Origin: Betaproteobacteria bacterium
GTDB lineage: Bacteria; Pseudomonadota; Gammaproteobacteria; Burkholderiales; SG8-41
DNA length: 8,691 bases
Reading direction: 5' to 3'
NCBI GenBank assembly: GCA_025356695.1
Contig: JANXSE010000012.1
Span: forward strand, 1 to 8,691
Shown: positions 1 to 6,235 of the stretch, in pieces
How positions within the stretch are numbered: position 1 is the first letter of the stretch
Layout: each line of letters starts with the position of its first letter
Made by a program: the position numbers and the translations under genes
Notes under the pieces: generated by a model
Database searches by the model: none
Seen by the model: only the letters and a program-made list of their open reading frames with translations
Told to the model about the DNA's origin: nothing

Positions 1-139
1 GGCCTGGGGCAATGGTTTTCTCAAGCCCGAGCAGTTCGTCGAGATCGTCTACAAGAGCCTGAGCCAGACGCAGCGCGTACCGGAAGCCACGCCGCAGGCG
101 CCAGCCAAAAGCAAAAAGAAAGTGGCGAAGAAGCGCTAA
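1..139 (+). CDS. C-terminal end of an unidentified protein (partial)
   Basis: An open frame enters from the left edge (codons start at base 2) and ends at a TAA at 137-139, giving the last 45 residues of a protein. The visible part starts AWGNGFLKPEQFVEIVYKSL, which looks like an amphipathic helix at the end of a folded domain. A Pro/Ala/Gln linker and a basic tail (KSKKKVAKKR) follow. Lys/Ala-rich tails of this sort are common on beta-proteobacterial proteins and say little about function. The frame is supported by the continuous reading and by the clean AT-richer gap after the stop. I do not recognise the family; the start and the defining domains lie outside the window. Confidence 0.6.
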   Translation, partial: AWGNGFLKPEQFVEIVYKSLSQTQRVPEATPQAPAKSKKKVAKKR

Positions 140-277
140 TACGATACTTTCGTTTGCAATCGATATCTCAGGTGGCGAATTGCCATTTAATGCAGGAACG
201 ACAGCGCCGTAGATAACAATTTAATCTGAACATTTGCCAACCAATTCACCTTAAGCCGCTTATAACAAGGAGTCAGA

Positions 278-646
278 ATGATCAAGCGTATAGCAGGCAT
301 CGTTTTGGGAACTCTGATTTGCGCCGTGGCGTCAGCACAATCCCTCGACGATCGTGTTCGCGAGCTTGAACGTCGCGTAGAGCAGCTTGAAAAACAAAAT
401 GCGCAACCCGCTACACGCATAAGCGCCCCTAAGCCAGTATCTAGCCAGCCGGACGGTTGGCGGCAAAGAGAGAATTGGCGCTCCCTAAAGCGCGGGATGA
501 CGGAGAATGATGTACGTTCTATCCTAGGAGAGCCAAACAAAGTCGACGTTAATGTGGCTTTCACTCTGTGGGACTACCCCGAGGGAGGTAGCGCACAATT
601 TGGAAGTCGCGATGGACGACTTCAGGGTTGGAGTGAGCCACGCTAA
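278..646 (+). CDS. Small exported coiled-coil protein with BamE/SmpA-like C-terminal domain
   Basis: The protein has 122 residues. Residues 1-20 form a Sec signal peptide (MIKR basic start, hydrophobic core, ASA before Q21). There is no proper lipobox around C15, so it is probably periplasmic rather than a lipoprotein. Residues 23-42 show heptad spacing of Leu/Val (a short coiled coil). A Pro/Ser linker follows, then residues 67-119 with the pattern W-x-L-x-x-GM-T-x-x-D-V-x-x-I-L-G-E-P, a central W-x-Y-x-x-GG and a final G-x-L-x-GW. That pattern resembles the SmpA/OmlA (BamE) fold, found in outer-membrane assembly proteins and many uncharacterised envelope proteins. The start is fixed by AAGGAG at 267-272, five bases before the ATG. 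It stands alone on the plus strand, converging on the solute-binding-protein gene. Base composition looks lower in GC than the rest of the window. The envelope role is inferred from the fold and is not specific. Confidence 0.8.
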   Translation: MIKRIAGIVLGTLICAVASAQSLDDRVRELERRVEQLEKQNAQPATRISAPKPVSSQPDGWRQRENWRSLKRGMTENDVRSILGEPNKVDVNVAFTLWDYPEGGSAQFGSRDGRLQGWSEPR

Positions 647-663
647 CATATGCCTTAGCGCGT

Positions 664-692
664 AAGTTGGGCTAACGAAGCAAGCCCAACTT
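664..692. repeat. Palindromic hairpin between convergent genes (REP-like, possible bidirectional terminator)
   Basis: A perfect 10-bp inverted repeat, AAGTTGGGCT (664-673) and AGCCCAACTT (683-692), flanks a 9-base loop. It sits 17 bases after the TAA of the BamE-like gene and two bases beyond the TGA of the solute-binding-protein gene, so it is placed to end transcripts from both sides. Neither strand has a T-run after the stem, so it is not a textbook intrinsic terminator. It resembles the dispersed GTTGGGCT...AGCCCAAC palindromes that I recall from many proteobacterial genomes. That it is a dispersed repeat is inference, since only one copy is visible here. Confidence 0.6.
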
Positions 693-694
693 CA

Positions 695-1681
695 TCACTC
701 CGGCTTCACCCCGATATCCCGGATCAACTTCGCCCACTTCACGGTTTCCGCTTTGATGTAGGCGGCGAACTGCTCGGGCGTGTCGGTGACGATTTCGGCG
801 CCGAGATCGTTTATTTTCGTGCGCGTTTCCGGCAATGCGATCACGCGGTGTATTTCTGCATTGAGCCGCATGATGACTTCGCGCGGCGTCGCTGCCGGCG
901 CGACCACGCCCCACCATGACGAGACATCAAAGTCCGGATAACCGGACTCCGCTACTGTCGGCAGATCCGGCAGCAGCGCCGAGCGCTTGAGGCTCGCCAC
1001 CGCGACCATGCGCAGGCGGCCCGACGGCATGAAGGGCATCGCGGACGCGGGTGACGTGAAATACAGATGCGCGTTACCGGCGATGACATCGGCGAGCGCC
1101 GGCGCTGCGCCCTTGTACGGAATGTGGATCATCTGGATGCCGGCGGATTTGTTGAGCAGTTCCGCGGCGAGATGGCCGGGGCTGCCGATGCCCGAGGTCG
1201 CATAGTTGATCATGCCGGGTTTGGCTTTCGCCAGCGCGACGAGATCTTTGACGCTTTTCACCGGCAGCGACGGATGCACGACCAGCACGTTGGGTGTCGC
1301 CGCCACCAGCGTGATCGGCGCGAAATCACGCACCGGGTCGAAGGGCATTTTCGCCATCAGGCTGACGTTGATGGTGAGGTTGCCCGCCTGCCCCATCAGC
1401 AGCGTGTGGCCGTCGGCCGGTGAACGCGCGACGATCTCGGCGCCGATGTTGCCGGTGGCGCCGGCGCGGTTGTCCACCACCACCGGCTGGCCGAGATATT
1501 CGCCCAGTCGCGGCGCGATGATGCGCGCCAGCAGATCGTTGACGCCGGCTGGCGGATACGGGGAAATCAGCCTGACCGGTTTCGACGGATAGTTTTGCGC
1601 AAACAGCTCAGGCGTGCCGGCGACGGCAGCGATCATTATCACCAACGCTGCGGACAGATTCGTATTCCGGCGGTTGTTCAT
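695..1681 (-). CDS. Bug/TctC-family tripartite tricarboxylate transporter substrate-binding protein
   Basis: This 328-residue protein is the typical length for Bug-family periplasmic receptors, which bind small organic acids and feed TctA/TctB-type membrane subunits. Residues 1-28 are a signal peptide (basic NNRR start, hydrophobic core, cleavage expected after LFA before Q29). The mature protein opens with the family hallmark YPSKPVRLISPYPP (31-44), then an N-D-L-L-A-R helix in the ligand loop, and VVVDNRAGATGNIGAE (67-82). Later family landmarks are a YATSGIGSPGHLAAELL segment, an IPYKGAAPALADVIAG segment, and LPTVAESGYPDFDVSSWWG. The start is supported by GAGGAAG six bases upstream. No tctA or tctB gene is in the window, so it is an orphan receptor, as most Bug proteins are. 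A strong terminator lies about 30 bp upstream of its start, so its expression is probably separate from, or only partly linked to, the genes before it. The ligand is not predictable from sequence alone. Confidence 0.93.
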   Translation of the reverse strand: MNNRRNTNLSAALVIMIAAVAGTPELFAQNYPSKPVRLISPYPPAGVNDLLARIIAPRLGEYLGQPVVVDNRAGATGNIGAEIVARSPADGHTLLMGQAGNLTINVSLMAKMPFDPVRDFAPITLVAATPNVLVVHPSLPVKSVKDLVALAKAKPGMINYATSGIGSPGHLAAELLNKSAGIQMIHIPYKGAAPALADVIAGNAHLYFTSPASAMPFMPSGRLRMVAVASLKRSALLPDLPTVAESGYPDFDVSSWWGVVAPAATPREVIMRLNAEIHRVIALPETRTKINDLGAEIVTDTPEQFAAYIKAETVKWAKLIRDIGVKPE

Positions 1682-1711
1682 GGCGCGCTTCCTCTACGAT
1701 TGCTGCAGACG

Positions 1712-1747
1712 AAAAAAATCCGGTAGGCGCAAGCACGCCCACCGGAT
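1712..1747 (-). terminator. Intrinsic terminator after the LVIVD-repeat gene
   Basis: Read on the minus strand, the arms ATCCGGTGGGCG and CGCCTACCGGAT pair over 12 bp with one G-U wobble, closing a six-base loop. The second arm runs straight into a T-tract (six T after the stem, the complement of the A-run at 1712-1717). This is a textbook Rho-independent terminator, and it acts only in the minus direction. It begins 11 bases after the TAA of the LVIVD gene and ends 30 bases before the ATG of the solute-binding-protein gene. Confidence 0.9.
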
Positions 1748-1758
1748 TCATGACTGGC

Positions 1759-3279
1759 TTACTTCGGGAAATTCGCGATCTTGCGCGCGTCGCCCGTCAG
1801 TTCGAGGATGTGCATGCCGGTGCCGGCGCGATCGACGATATAAATGTAACCGCGGTCATCGACTTCCGGATTGTTCGACTGGATGGCGATCTTGCAACGC
1901 TGCACGCCGTCGACCTTGACGCAACGCTTCTGGGTGTTCTTGTTGATCGCCGGAATATAGTACGCAGCTTCCTTCAGCGCATACGGGTCACGATAGTCGA
2001 TCACGCGCAGGCCGCCCGCGAACCAGGTGATGAAGGCAAGACGTTTGTGATAGATCGGCGTCATGTTCTCGTGCGACGAGTGCGCGCCGAAACGGCCGCC
2101 GCGCTCGCAGAACTTGCCGGCTTTTTCATCCATGTGATAGCTCGAGACACCGAACGGACGCTTTTCATCGGTCATGTCGACCATGAAGGCCATGTGATAG
2201 TCCTCGTGGCATTCGTTCTGCGTCGATTCATTCACCACCAGCATCATGTCGCGCGTTTTCGGGCGGCCGGTGCGAAAGCCTTCCGATTGCGGCTTGAAAT
2301 CGCTGAAAGCATCGACTTCCATGCCGAGGATGGGCAGCGTGGTATGCGCGCCCACCGTCGGCTGCATGTCGGCGCGGCCGACCTGCGGATAGAGCAGATT
2401 CTCCGGCGTCGGCGCAAACGGGTCTTTCGAATTCGGATCGCCTTTCAGCAGTTTTTCGCGATCGACGATCTGAATCACGCCGCCGAGCAAGGTGCCGTAA
2501 CCGAAATAAACGCGGTTGCCGACGATGATGGCGCCGTGCAGGCCTTCGGGCACCGGGCCCTTGGCGCCCGGTTCCTGACCGATCAGCGAGAAATTGCGGA
2601 TGAATTTCGGGTTGGCCGGATCGGACAGATCGTAAATCTTGGTGATGCGGCTGCTGCGGAAACCGTCGACGCGGCCGTCAGTCACCAGATAGGCAATGCC
2701 GGTGTCGCATTCCCAGGAGTTCTTGTGGGTGTCCTTGTGGCCTTTGACCAGCGTGGTCAGCAAACTCGGATTCGACGGATTGGAAACGTCCCAGATCTCG
2801 TGACCCGAAGTGCCGTAGGTGCGCAGCAAATAAGTTTTGTTCGGGTCGCCCTTCGGCAGGGTCTTGCCGTCGCAGATGCGCACCATCTGCGCGCCGCCCG
2901 ACTCGCCCTCGCCGGGCTCGCCGACGATGTGGTGCAGGTATTTTGGTTTCTTCGGATCGGTGACGTCGATAATCGAGGTGCCGTTGTCTTCGGTCTTGCC
3001 GGTGAGCGGGTTGACATGCTTGCCGCCGTGATGGCCGATGTAGGCAATGAACTTGTCGCCCTGCTTGACGATCAGCGGCTGATAGGCGCTGCGCGCCTGC
3101 AGATCGTTGTAACCGACCAGCCGCATATTTTTGGATTCGACCTTGCGCGACGCCGGAACGACAATCGCGCCGTCTTCGGCGGCCGGCGCTGCACCGCTTA
3201 CGCTGAAACCGACACAGGCCGCGACAACGGCCGCAAATCCGCTACGGCGATTCATCATCGCCTTGAACGTGCTCAACAT
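1759..3279 (-). CDS. Exported LVIVD-repeat beta-propeller protein
   Basis: The protein has 506 residues with a signal peptide of about 34 (basic MNRR at 9-12, hydrophobic core, APA before AED). The rest is built of repeated blades of the form hydrophobic-hydrophobic-D-x-[ST]-[DN]-P-x-x-P-x-hydrophobic: IIDVTDPKKPKYL (103-115), IWDVSNPSNPSLL (162-174), IYDLSDPANPKFI (215-227), with diverged copies near 266-273, 363-379 and 422-438. This matches LVIVD-repeat proteins, a mostly uncharacterised group of extracytoplasmic beta-propellers. Histidines recur at blade starts (H83, H84, H88, H160, H181, H185, H248, H312, H358, H362, H400, H403) beside acidic residues, which suggests a metal site in the central channel. 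Six cysteines (136, 191, 357, 391, 453, 462) could form disulfides in the periplasm. GAGGAG seven bases before the ATG fixes this start, although M9 would give a more usual signal-peptide length. It follows the DUF35 gene after 92 bp. Its biochemical role is unknown. Confidence 0.85.
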   Translation of the reverse strand: MLSTFKAMMNRRSGFAAVVAACVGFSVSGAAPAAEDGAIVVPASRKVESKNMRLVGYNDLQARSAYQPLIVKQGDKFIAYIGHHGGKHVNPLTGKTEDNGTSIIDVTDPKKPKYLHHIVGEPGEGESGGAQMVRICDGKTLPKGDPNKTYLLRTYGTSGHEIWDVSNPSNPSLLTTLVKGHKDTHKNSWECDTGIAYLVTDGRVDGFRSSRITKIYDLSDPANPKFIRNFSLIGQEPGAKGPVPEGLHGAIIVGNRVYFGYGTLLGGVIQIVDREKLLKGDPNSKDPFAPTPENLLYPQVGRADMQPTVGAHTTLPILGMEVDAFSDFKPQSEGFRTGRPKTRDMMLVVNESTQNECHEDYHMAFMVDMTDEKRPFGVSSYHMDEKAGKFCERGGRFGAHSSHENMTPIYHKRLAFITWFAGGLRVIDYRDPYALKEAAYYIPAINKNTQKRCVKVDGVQRCKIAIQSNNPEVDDRGYIYIVDRAGTGMHILELTGDARKIANFPK

Positions 3280-3286
3280 GTGCTTT

Positions 3287-3292
3287 CTCCTC
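3287..3292 (-). promoter_or_regulatory. Ribosome binding site of the LVIVD-repeat gene
   Basis: GAGGAG on the minus strand lies seven bases before the ATG at 3279. It is a near-ideal Shine-Dalgarno sequence and favours this start over the in-frame Met codons at residues 8 and 9. Confidence 0.8.
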
Positions 3293-3352
3293 AGAATGAA
3301 CCCACCGCGTGCCGCCAGCTGTTGTTTTAGGCTGCCCGCCGTATTTGTTATG

Positions 3353-3367
3353 GCGCGGCAGCCGCGC
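3353..3367. repeat. Short GC palindrome just after the DUF35 stop
   Basis: GCGCGGC and GCCGCGC flank a single central base; as a hairpin this gives about a six-base-pair stem with a three-base loop. It lies four bases beyond the DUF35 TAA on the minus strand. No T-run follows, so at most it is a weak transcript-end or RNA-stability hairpin between the CoA-pathway genes and the LVIVD gene. Short GC palindromes also arise by chance in GC-rich DNA. Confidence 0.4.
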
Positions 3368-3371
3368 TGAT

Positions 3372-3782
3372 TTATTGCGGCTCGAAGACAGGCAGTGTAA
3401 CCGACTCCGACAGCTTGCGGAATGCCACTCGCAGCGGCATGCCGATTTTTGCCTGCTCCGGCGCGCAGCCCTTGAGATTGCTCATCAGGCGCGGACCTTC
3501 GGCGAGTTCGACCACCGCCACCACATAGGGCACTTCGTCGGCGAAGGCCTTGCTCGGCGCTCGGTGCACCACTGTATAGGAATACAGTTTACCGCGGCCG
3601 CTGACCTCAACCCACTCGAGCTTCGCCGAATTGCAATGCGGGCACAGCGGATGCGGATAAAAATGATATTTGCCGCAGTCGTTGCAGCGCGGCATGACGA
3701 GGCGGCCCTCCTGCGCAGCCGCCCAGTACGGGCCGGTGGCCGCATCGGGCGTTGGCAGCGGGCGTTCAATGATTTCGCTCAT
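3372..3782 (-). CDS. DUF35 zinc-ribbon/OB-fold protein, partner of the thiolase-like enzyme
   Basis: This 136-residue protein is the usual length for a stand-alone DUF35 protein. Residues 1-28 form the N-terminal helix (GPYWAAAQEGRL, typical of the family). Residues 33-50 form a zinc ribbon with C33-x2-C36 and C47-x2-C50. Residues 55-136 are the OB-fold, including SGRGKLYSYTVVHRAP (61-76) and VPYVVAVVELAEGPRLMSNL (84-103). DUF35 proteins form complexes with thiolase-superfamily enzymes and help place the acyl-CoA; known cases are ChsH2 with Ltp2, BbsA with BbsB, and the archaeal thiolase/HMG-CoA synthase complex. The open frame continues far upstream through the thiolase gene, but the protein signal begins at this Met, and TAGGAG five bases upstream confirms the start. 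It follows the thiolase-like gene by eight bases and is almost certainly co-translated with it. Confidence 0.92.
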   Translation of the reverse strand: MSEIIERPLPTPDAATGPYWAAAQEGRLVMPRCNDCGKYHFYPHPLCPHCNSAKLEWVEVSGRGKLYSYTVVHRAPSKAFADEVPYVVAVVELAEGPRLMSNLKGCAPEQAKIGMPLRVAFRKLSESVTLPVFEPQ

Positions 3783-3787
3783 GGCAA

Positions 3788-3793
3788 CTCCTA
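3788..3793 (-). promoter_or_regulatory. Ribosome binding site of the DUF35 gene, overlapping the thiolase stop
   Basis: TAGGAG contains both the TAG stop of the thiolase-like gene and the AGGAG Shine-Dalgarno of the DUF35 gene, with a five-base spacer to its ATG. This overlap decides the DUF35 start within a much longer open frame and implies translational coupling of the two partner proteins. Confidence 0.8.
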
Positions 3794-4948
3794 GATCCCA
3801 AGCAACAGCGTGCAATGTATGCTGATGACGCCGCCGTTGCCGTGCACCAGCGCAACCTCGGCGTCCTTGACCTGGCGCGCACCGGCTTCGCCGCGCACCT
3901 GACGCACCGCTTCGACGACGTGAAAGAAACCGCCGCCCAATCCCGGATGCCCGCCCGAAAGCAGGCCGCCGTGCGTGGTGATCGGCAACTCGCCGCCGAG
4001 GCCGATGCGGCCGTTCTGCACGAAGGCGCCGCCCTCGCCCTTCTTGCAGAAGCCGAGGTCTTCGAGTTCGACGATCACGGTGATGGTGAAGCAATCGTAA
4101 ATCTGCGCGACATCGACATCGGCCGGCGTCAGTCCCGCGGTACGAAAAGCATCGCGACCCGAATCCACCGCGCCGGTGGTGGTCAGCTCGGTGTCGCCGA
4201 TGTGACTGTGGCGCAATCCATAACCCTGCCCCAGCAGATGTACCGGCTTCTTCGCCAGATCGCGTGCGCGTTCGGCACTGGTGACGATGCACGCCGCGGC
4301 GCCGTCGGAAACGATCGCGCAGTCGAAGATATGCAAGGGTGAGGTGATCATGCGCGACTTCAGCACGTCGTCGACCGTGATCAACTCGCGCTTGTGCGCA
4401 TTCGGATTGAGGCTCGCGTGTTTGCGGATGGTCACCGCCACTTCGGCGAGTTGTTCCGATGTCGTGCCGTATTCGTGCATGTGCCGCTGTGCCACCAGTG
4501 CATATAAGGAAGGCACCAGCGGACCGTACGGCACTTCGAACTGCGGATGCGCGCTGCCGCCTTCGGCCATGCTCTTCACCGCCTTCGCGCGCGAGCCGTG
4601 CGAGAGCAGGTTCTGCCCGGCGACGCACAACACAGTCGAGCACTGGCCCGAGGTAATCGCCATCGCCGCCTGATGGATCATGCCGCAGCCGGAGGCGCCG
4701 GCGAGATCGACGGTGGAGAGAAATTTCGCCTTGACGCCGAGATGATGCGCAACGACGCCGCAGGGCATGTTCCAGTGTTCGACGCGTACCGGTGTCGTCA
4801 ACAAGCCGTCGATGTCGGACATTTTCAGCCCGGCGTCGGCGAGTGCGGCCTGCGCCGCATCCGCCTGCAATTGCAGCGCCGAACGGTCGGGCACACTACC
4901 GACACGCGATTCGCCGATGCCGACGATGGCTGCCTGGGTTTTACTCAT
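3791..4948 (-). CDS. SCP2/Ltp-type thiolase-superfamily protein lacking the nucleophilic Cys
   Basis: This 385-residue protein has the two-domain thiolase fold: AAIVGIGESRVG at the N-terminus, the first core with AGASGCGM (83-90), the second half with YDCFTITVIVELEDLGF (284-300), SGGHPGLGGG (331-340) and HGNGG (369-373). These place it in the SCP2-thiolase/lipid-transfer-protein group, often annotated as acetyl-CoA acetyltransferase. Aligned by eye with [AV]CASG of true thiolases, the nucleophile position is G84; C88 is four residues later. The His of the SCP-x HDCF motif is Y284. H334 of the GHP motif is kept. The CoA fold is therefore intact but Claisen chemistry is doubtful. A carbon-carbon lyase such as the Ltp2-DUF35 retro-aldolase is a better guess, supported by the DUF35 gene eight bases downstream. 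AAGGA lies 11 bases before the ATG, slightly long but acceptable. The acyl-CoA dehydrogenase gene ends 40 bp upstream. The fold is certain; the reaction is inference. Confidence 0.9.
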   Translation of the reverse strand: MSKTQAAIVGIGESRVGSVPDRSALQLQADAAQAALADAGLKMSDIDGLLTTPVRVEHWNMPCGVVAHHLGVKAKFLSTVDLAGASGCGMIHQAAMAITSGQCSTVLCVAGQNLLSHGSRAKAVKSMAEGGSAHPQFEVPYGPLVPSLYALVAQRHMHEYGTTSEQLAEVAVTIRKHASLNPNAHKRELITVDDVLKSRMITSPLHIFDCAIVSDGAAACIVTSAERARDLAKKPVHLLGQGYGLRHSHIGDTELTTTGAVDSGRDAFRTAGLTPADVDVAQIYDCFTITVIVELEDLGFCKKGEGGAFVQNGRIGLGGELPITTHGGLLSGGHPGLGGGFFHVVEAVRQVRGEAGARQVKDAEVALVHGNGGVISIHCTLLLGI

Positions 4949-4988
4949 CGTTTATTCATTCCTTGCTAAGTTGCCATTCAATCGCCAC

Positions 4989-6164
4989 TCAGTCACCAAT
5001 ATCCACGCCGCGCAGCAGATCGCGCGCGATGACAATCTTCTGGATTTCCGAGGCGCCCTCGCCGACACGATAATGGCGCACGTCGCGATAGAAACGCTCG
5101 ACCGGAAAACCGCGGATCACCCCCATGCCACCGTGGATCTGCACCGCGCGATCGGCGACGCGGCCGACCATTTCGGAACAGAACAGCTTGCACATGCTGC
5201 CGGCCGAGCCGACGTTCTTGCCCGCCTCGAGGCGGCGCAGCACGTCGTAGGCGAGCGCGCGACCGGCGGCGATATCGGTGGCCGATTCGACCAGCATCCA
5301 TTGAATCGCCTGGCGCTCGGCCAGCAGTTTGCCGAAGGTCTTGCGCACCTTGACGTGTTCGGTCGCCATGTCGAGCAGGCTTTCCGCCGCGCCGACGCAG
5401 GAACACGACACCGACAGGCGGCCGTCGTTCAATGACTTCATCGCCACCTTGAATCCGGCACCGACTTCACCGACCACCGCCGATTCCGGCAATTCGCAAT
5501 CTTCGAACGTGAGTTCGGCGAGTTTGATCGCGTCAGTCGCGATCGTTGTATCAACGCGCGTGACTTCAAAGCCGGGCATGCCCTTCTCGACCAGAAACGC
5601 GGTAATACCGCCACGCGCGCGTTTCACCGGATCGGTCACCGCCATCACCATGATGACGTCGGCAACGTGCCCGCCGCTGATGTAATGCTTGCGGCCGTTC
5701 AATATCCACTTGTCGCCGCGCTTCTCGGCGTGCGTGCGCATGCCGGCCGCGTCGGAACCGCCCTCGGGTTCGGTCAGCGCAAAACCGGATTTCAGTTTGC
5801 CGGCGGCAAAACCGCGCAGGAATTTTTCTTTTTGTTGCGGCGTGCCGTGGCGCGTGATCGCCATCGGCGTCATGCCGCTTGAATAGTTGGCGGCGATGGT
5901 GAAGGCGCGGTGCAGGCGGCTGAACTCCTCCAGTGCGATGCAATATTGAAAGAGACTCAGGCCGCCGCCGCCGTATTCGGTCGGCAGGCGCATGCCGCAG
6001 TAACCGTTTTTCTGCATGACGTCGATACAGCCCTGCGGAATTTCGCCGCTTTTGTCGATCTCGCGCGCCCACGGCTCGAGTTCTTTCGAGACAAATTTAC
6101 GCACCGCTTCGCGCATCGCGCGCAGTTCGTCGCTGAGTTCCACATCCATTGCCAGTGTTTCCAT
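4989..6164 (-). CDS. Acyl-CoA dehydrogenase
   Basis: This 391-residue FAD enzyme is of standard family length. It oxidises an acyl-CoA to the 2-enoyl-CoA and passes electrons to electron-transfer flavoprotein. Residues 11-120 form the N-terminal helical domain. The first family signature, FALTEPEGGSDAAG (128-141), opens the central beta domain. Residues 240-391 form the C-terminal helical domain, with RKTFGKLLAERQAIQ (274-288) and the second signature QIHGGMGVIRGFPVERFYRD (342-361). The catalytic base is predicted at E369 in the GEGASEIQ segment, at the position used by medium-chain enzymes, so it should be active. GGAAGAG just upstream supports the first Met; M6 is an alternative start. It is the first gene after a 147-bp gap with a palindromic repeat and may have its own promoter. 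The 40-bp gap to the thiolase-like gene suggests one transcript. Chain length and substrate cannot be inferred. Confidence 0.95.
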   Translation of the reverse strand: METLAMDVELSDELRAMREAVRKFVSKELEPWAREIDKSGEIPQGCIDVMQKNGYCGMRLPTEYGGGGLSLFQYCIALEEFSRLHRAFTIAANYSSGMTPMAITRHGTPQQKEKFLRGFAAGKLKSGFALTEPEGGSDAAGMRTHAEKRGDKWILNGRKHYISGGHVADVIMVMAVTDPVKRARGGITAFLVEKGMPGFEVTRVDTTIATDAIKLAELTFEDCELPESAVVGEVGAGFKVAMKSLNDGRLSVSCSCVGAAESLLDMATEHVKVRKTFGKLLAERQAIQWMLVESATDIAAGRALAYDVLRRLEAGKNVGSAGSMCKLFCSEMVGRVADRAVQIHGGMGVIRGFPVERFYRDVRHYRVGEGASEIQKIVIARDLLRGVDIGD

Positions 6165-6235
6165 GGTCTCTTCCTATCGCCGTTTACCGATTTTTCAAAA
6201 ATTCCGGATCATCCCGCAAGCGAAGCGCCGAACCG

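Noticed and set aside
234..266. TTGCCA ... TATAAC as a promoter for the BamE-like gene
   Set aside because: The spacing is 21 bases, and the TATAAC abuts the ribosome binding site, which would leave it outside the transcript.
187..564. Minus-strand open frame of 125 codons opposite the BamE-like gene
   Set aside because: It is Ser/Arg-rich with no motif and no ribosome site, and overlaps a plus-strand gene that has a signal peptide and a strong Shine-Dalgarno.
1750..3330. Long plus-strand open frame (526 codons) opposite the LVIVD gene
   Set aside because: Its translation is rich in R, A, H, V and D with no family motif, which is usual for the antisense of a GC-rich gene. The minus-strand frame has a signal peptide, repeats and a good ribosome site.
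3783..4643. Upstream extension of the DUF35 reading frame to 423 codons
   Set aside because: The extension is Arg-rich antigene-like sequence overlapping the thiolase gene in another frame. The real start is marked by TAGGAG and by the family N-terminus at 3782.
4945..4959. Mini open frame ATG AAT AAA CGA TGA overlapping the thiolase start on the minus strand
   Set aside because: The AAGGA sequence directly abuts its ATG with no spacer, so it is unlikely to be translated. Four codons in an AT-richer leader easily arise by chance.
6188..6206. AT-rich ATTTTT/AAAAAT palindrome upstream of the acyl-CoA dehydrogenase as a terminator
   Set aside because: There is no GC-rich stem and no T-run after a stable hairpin. 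It is at most an AT-rich promoter-type stretch without a convincing -10/-35 pair.
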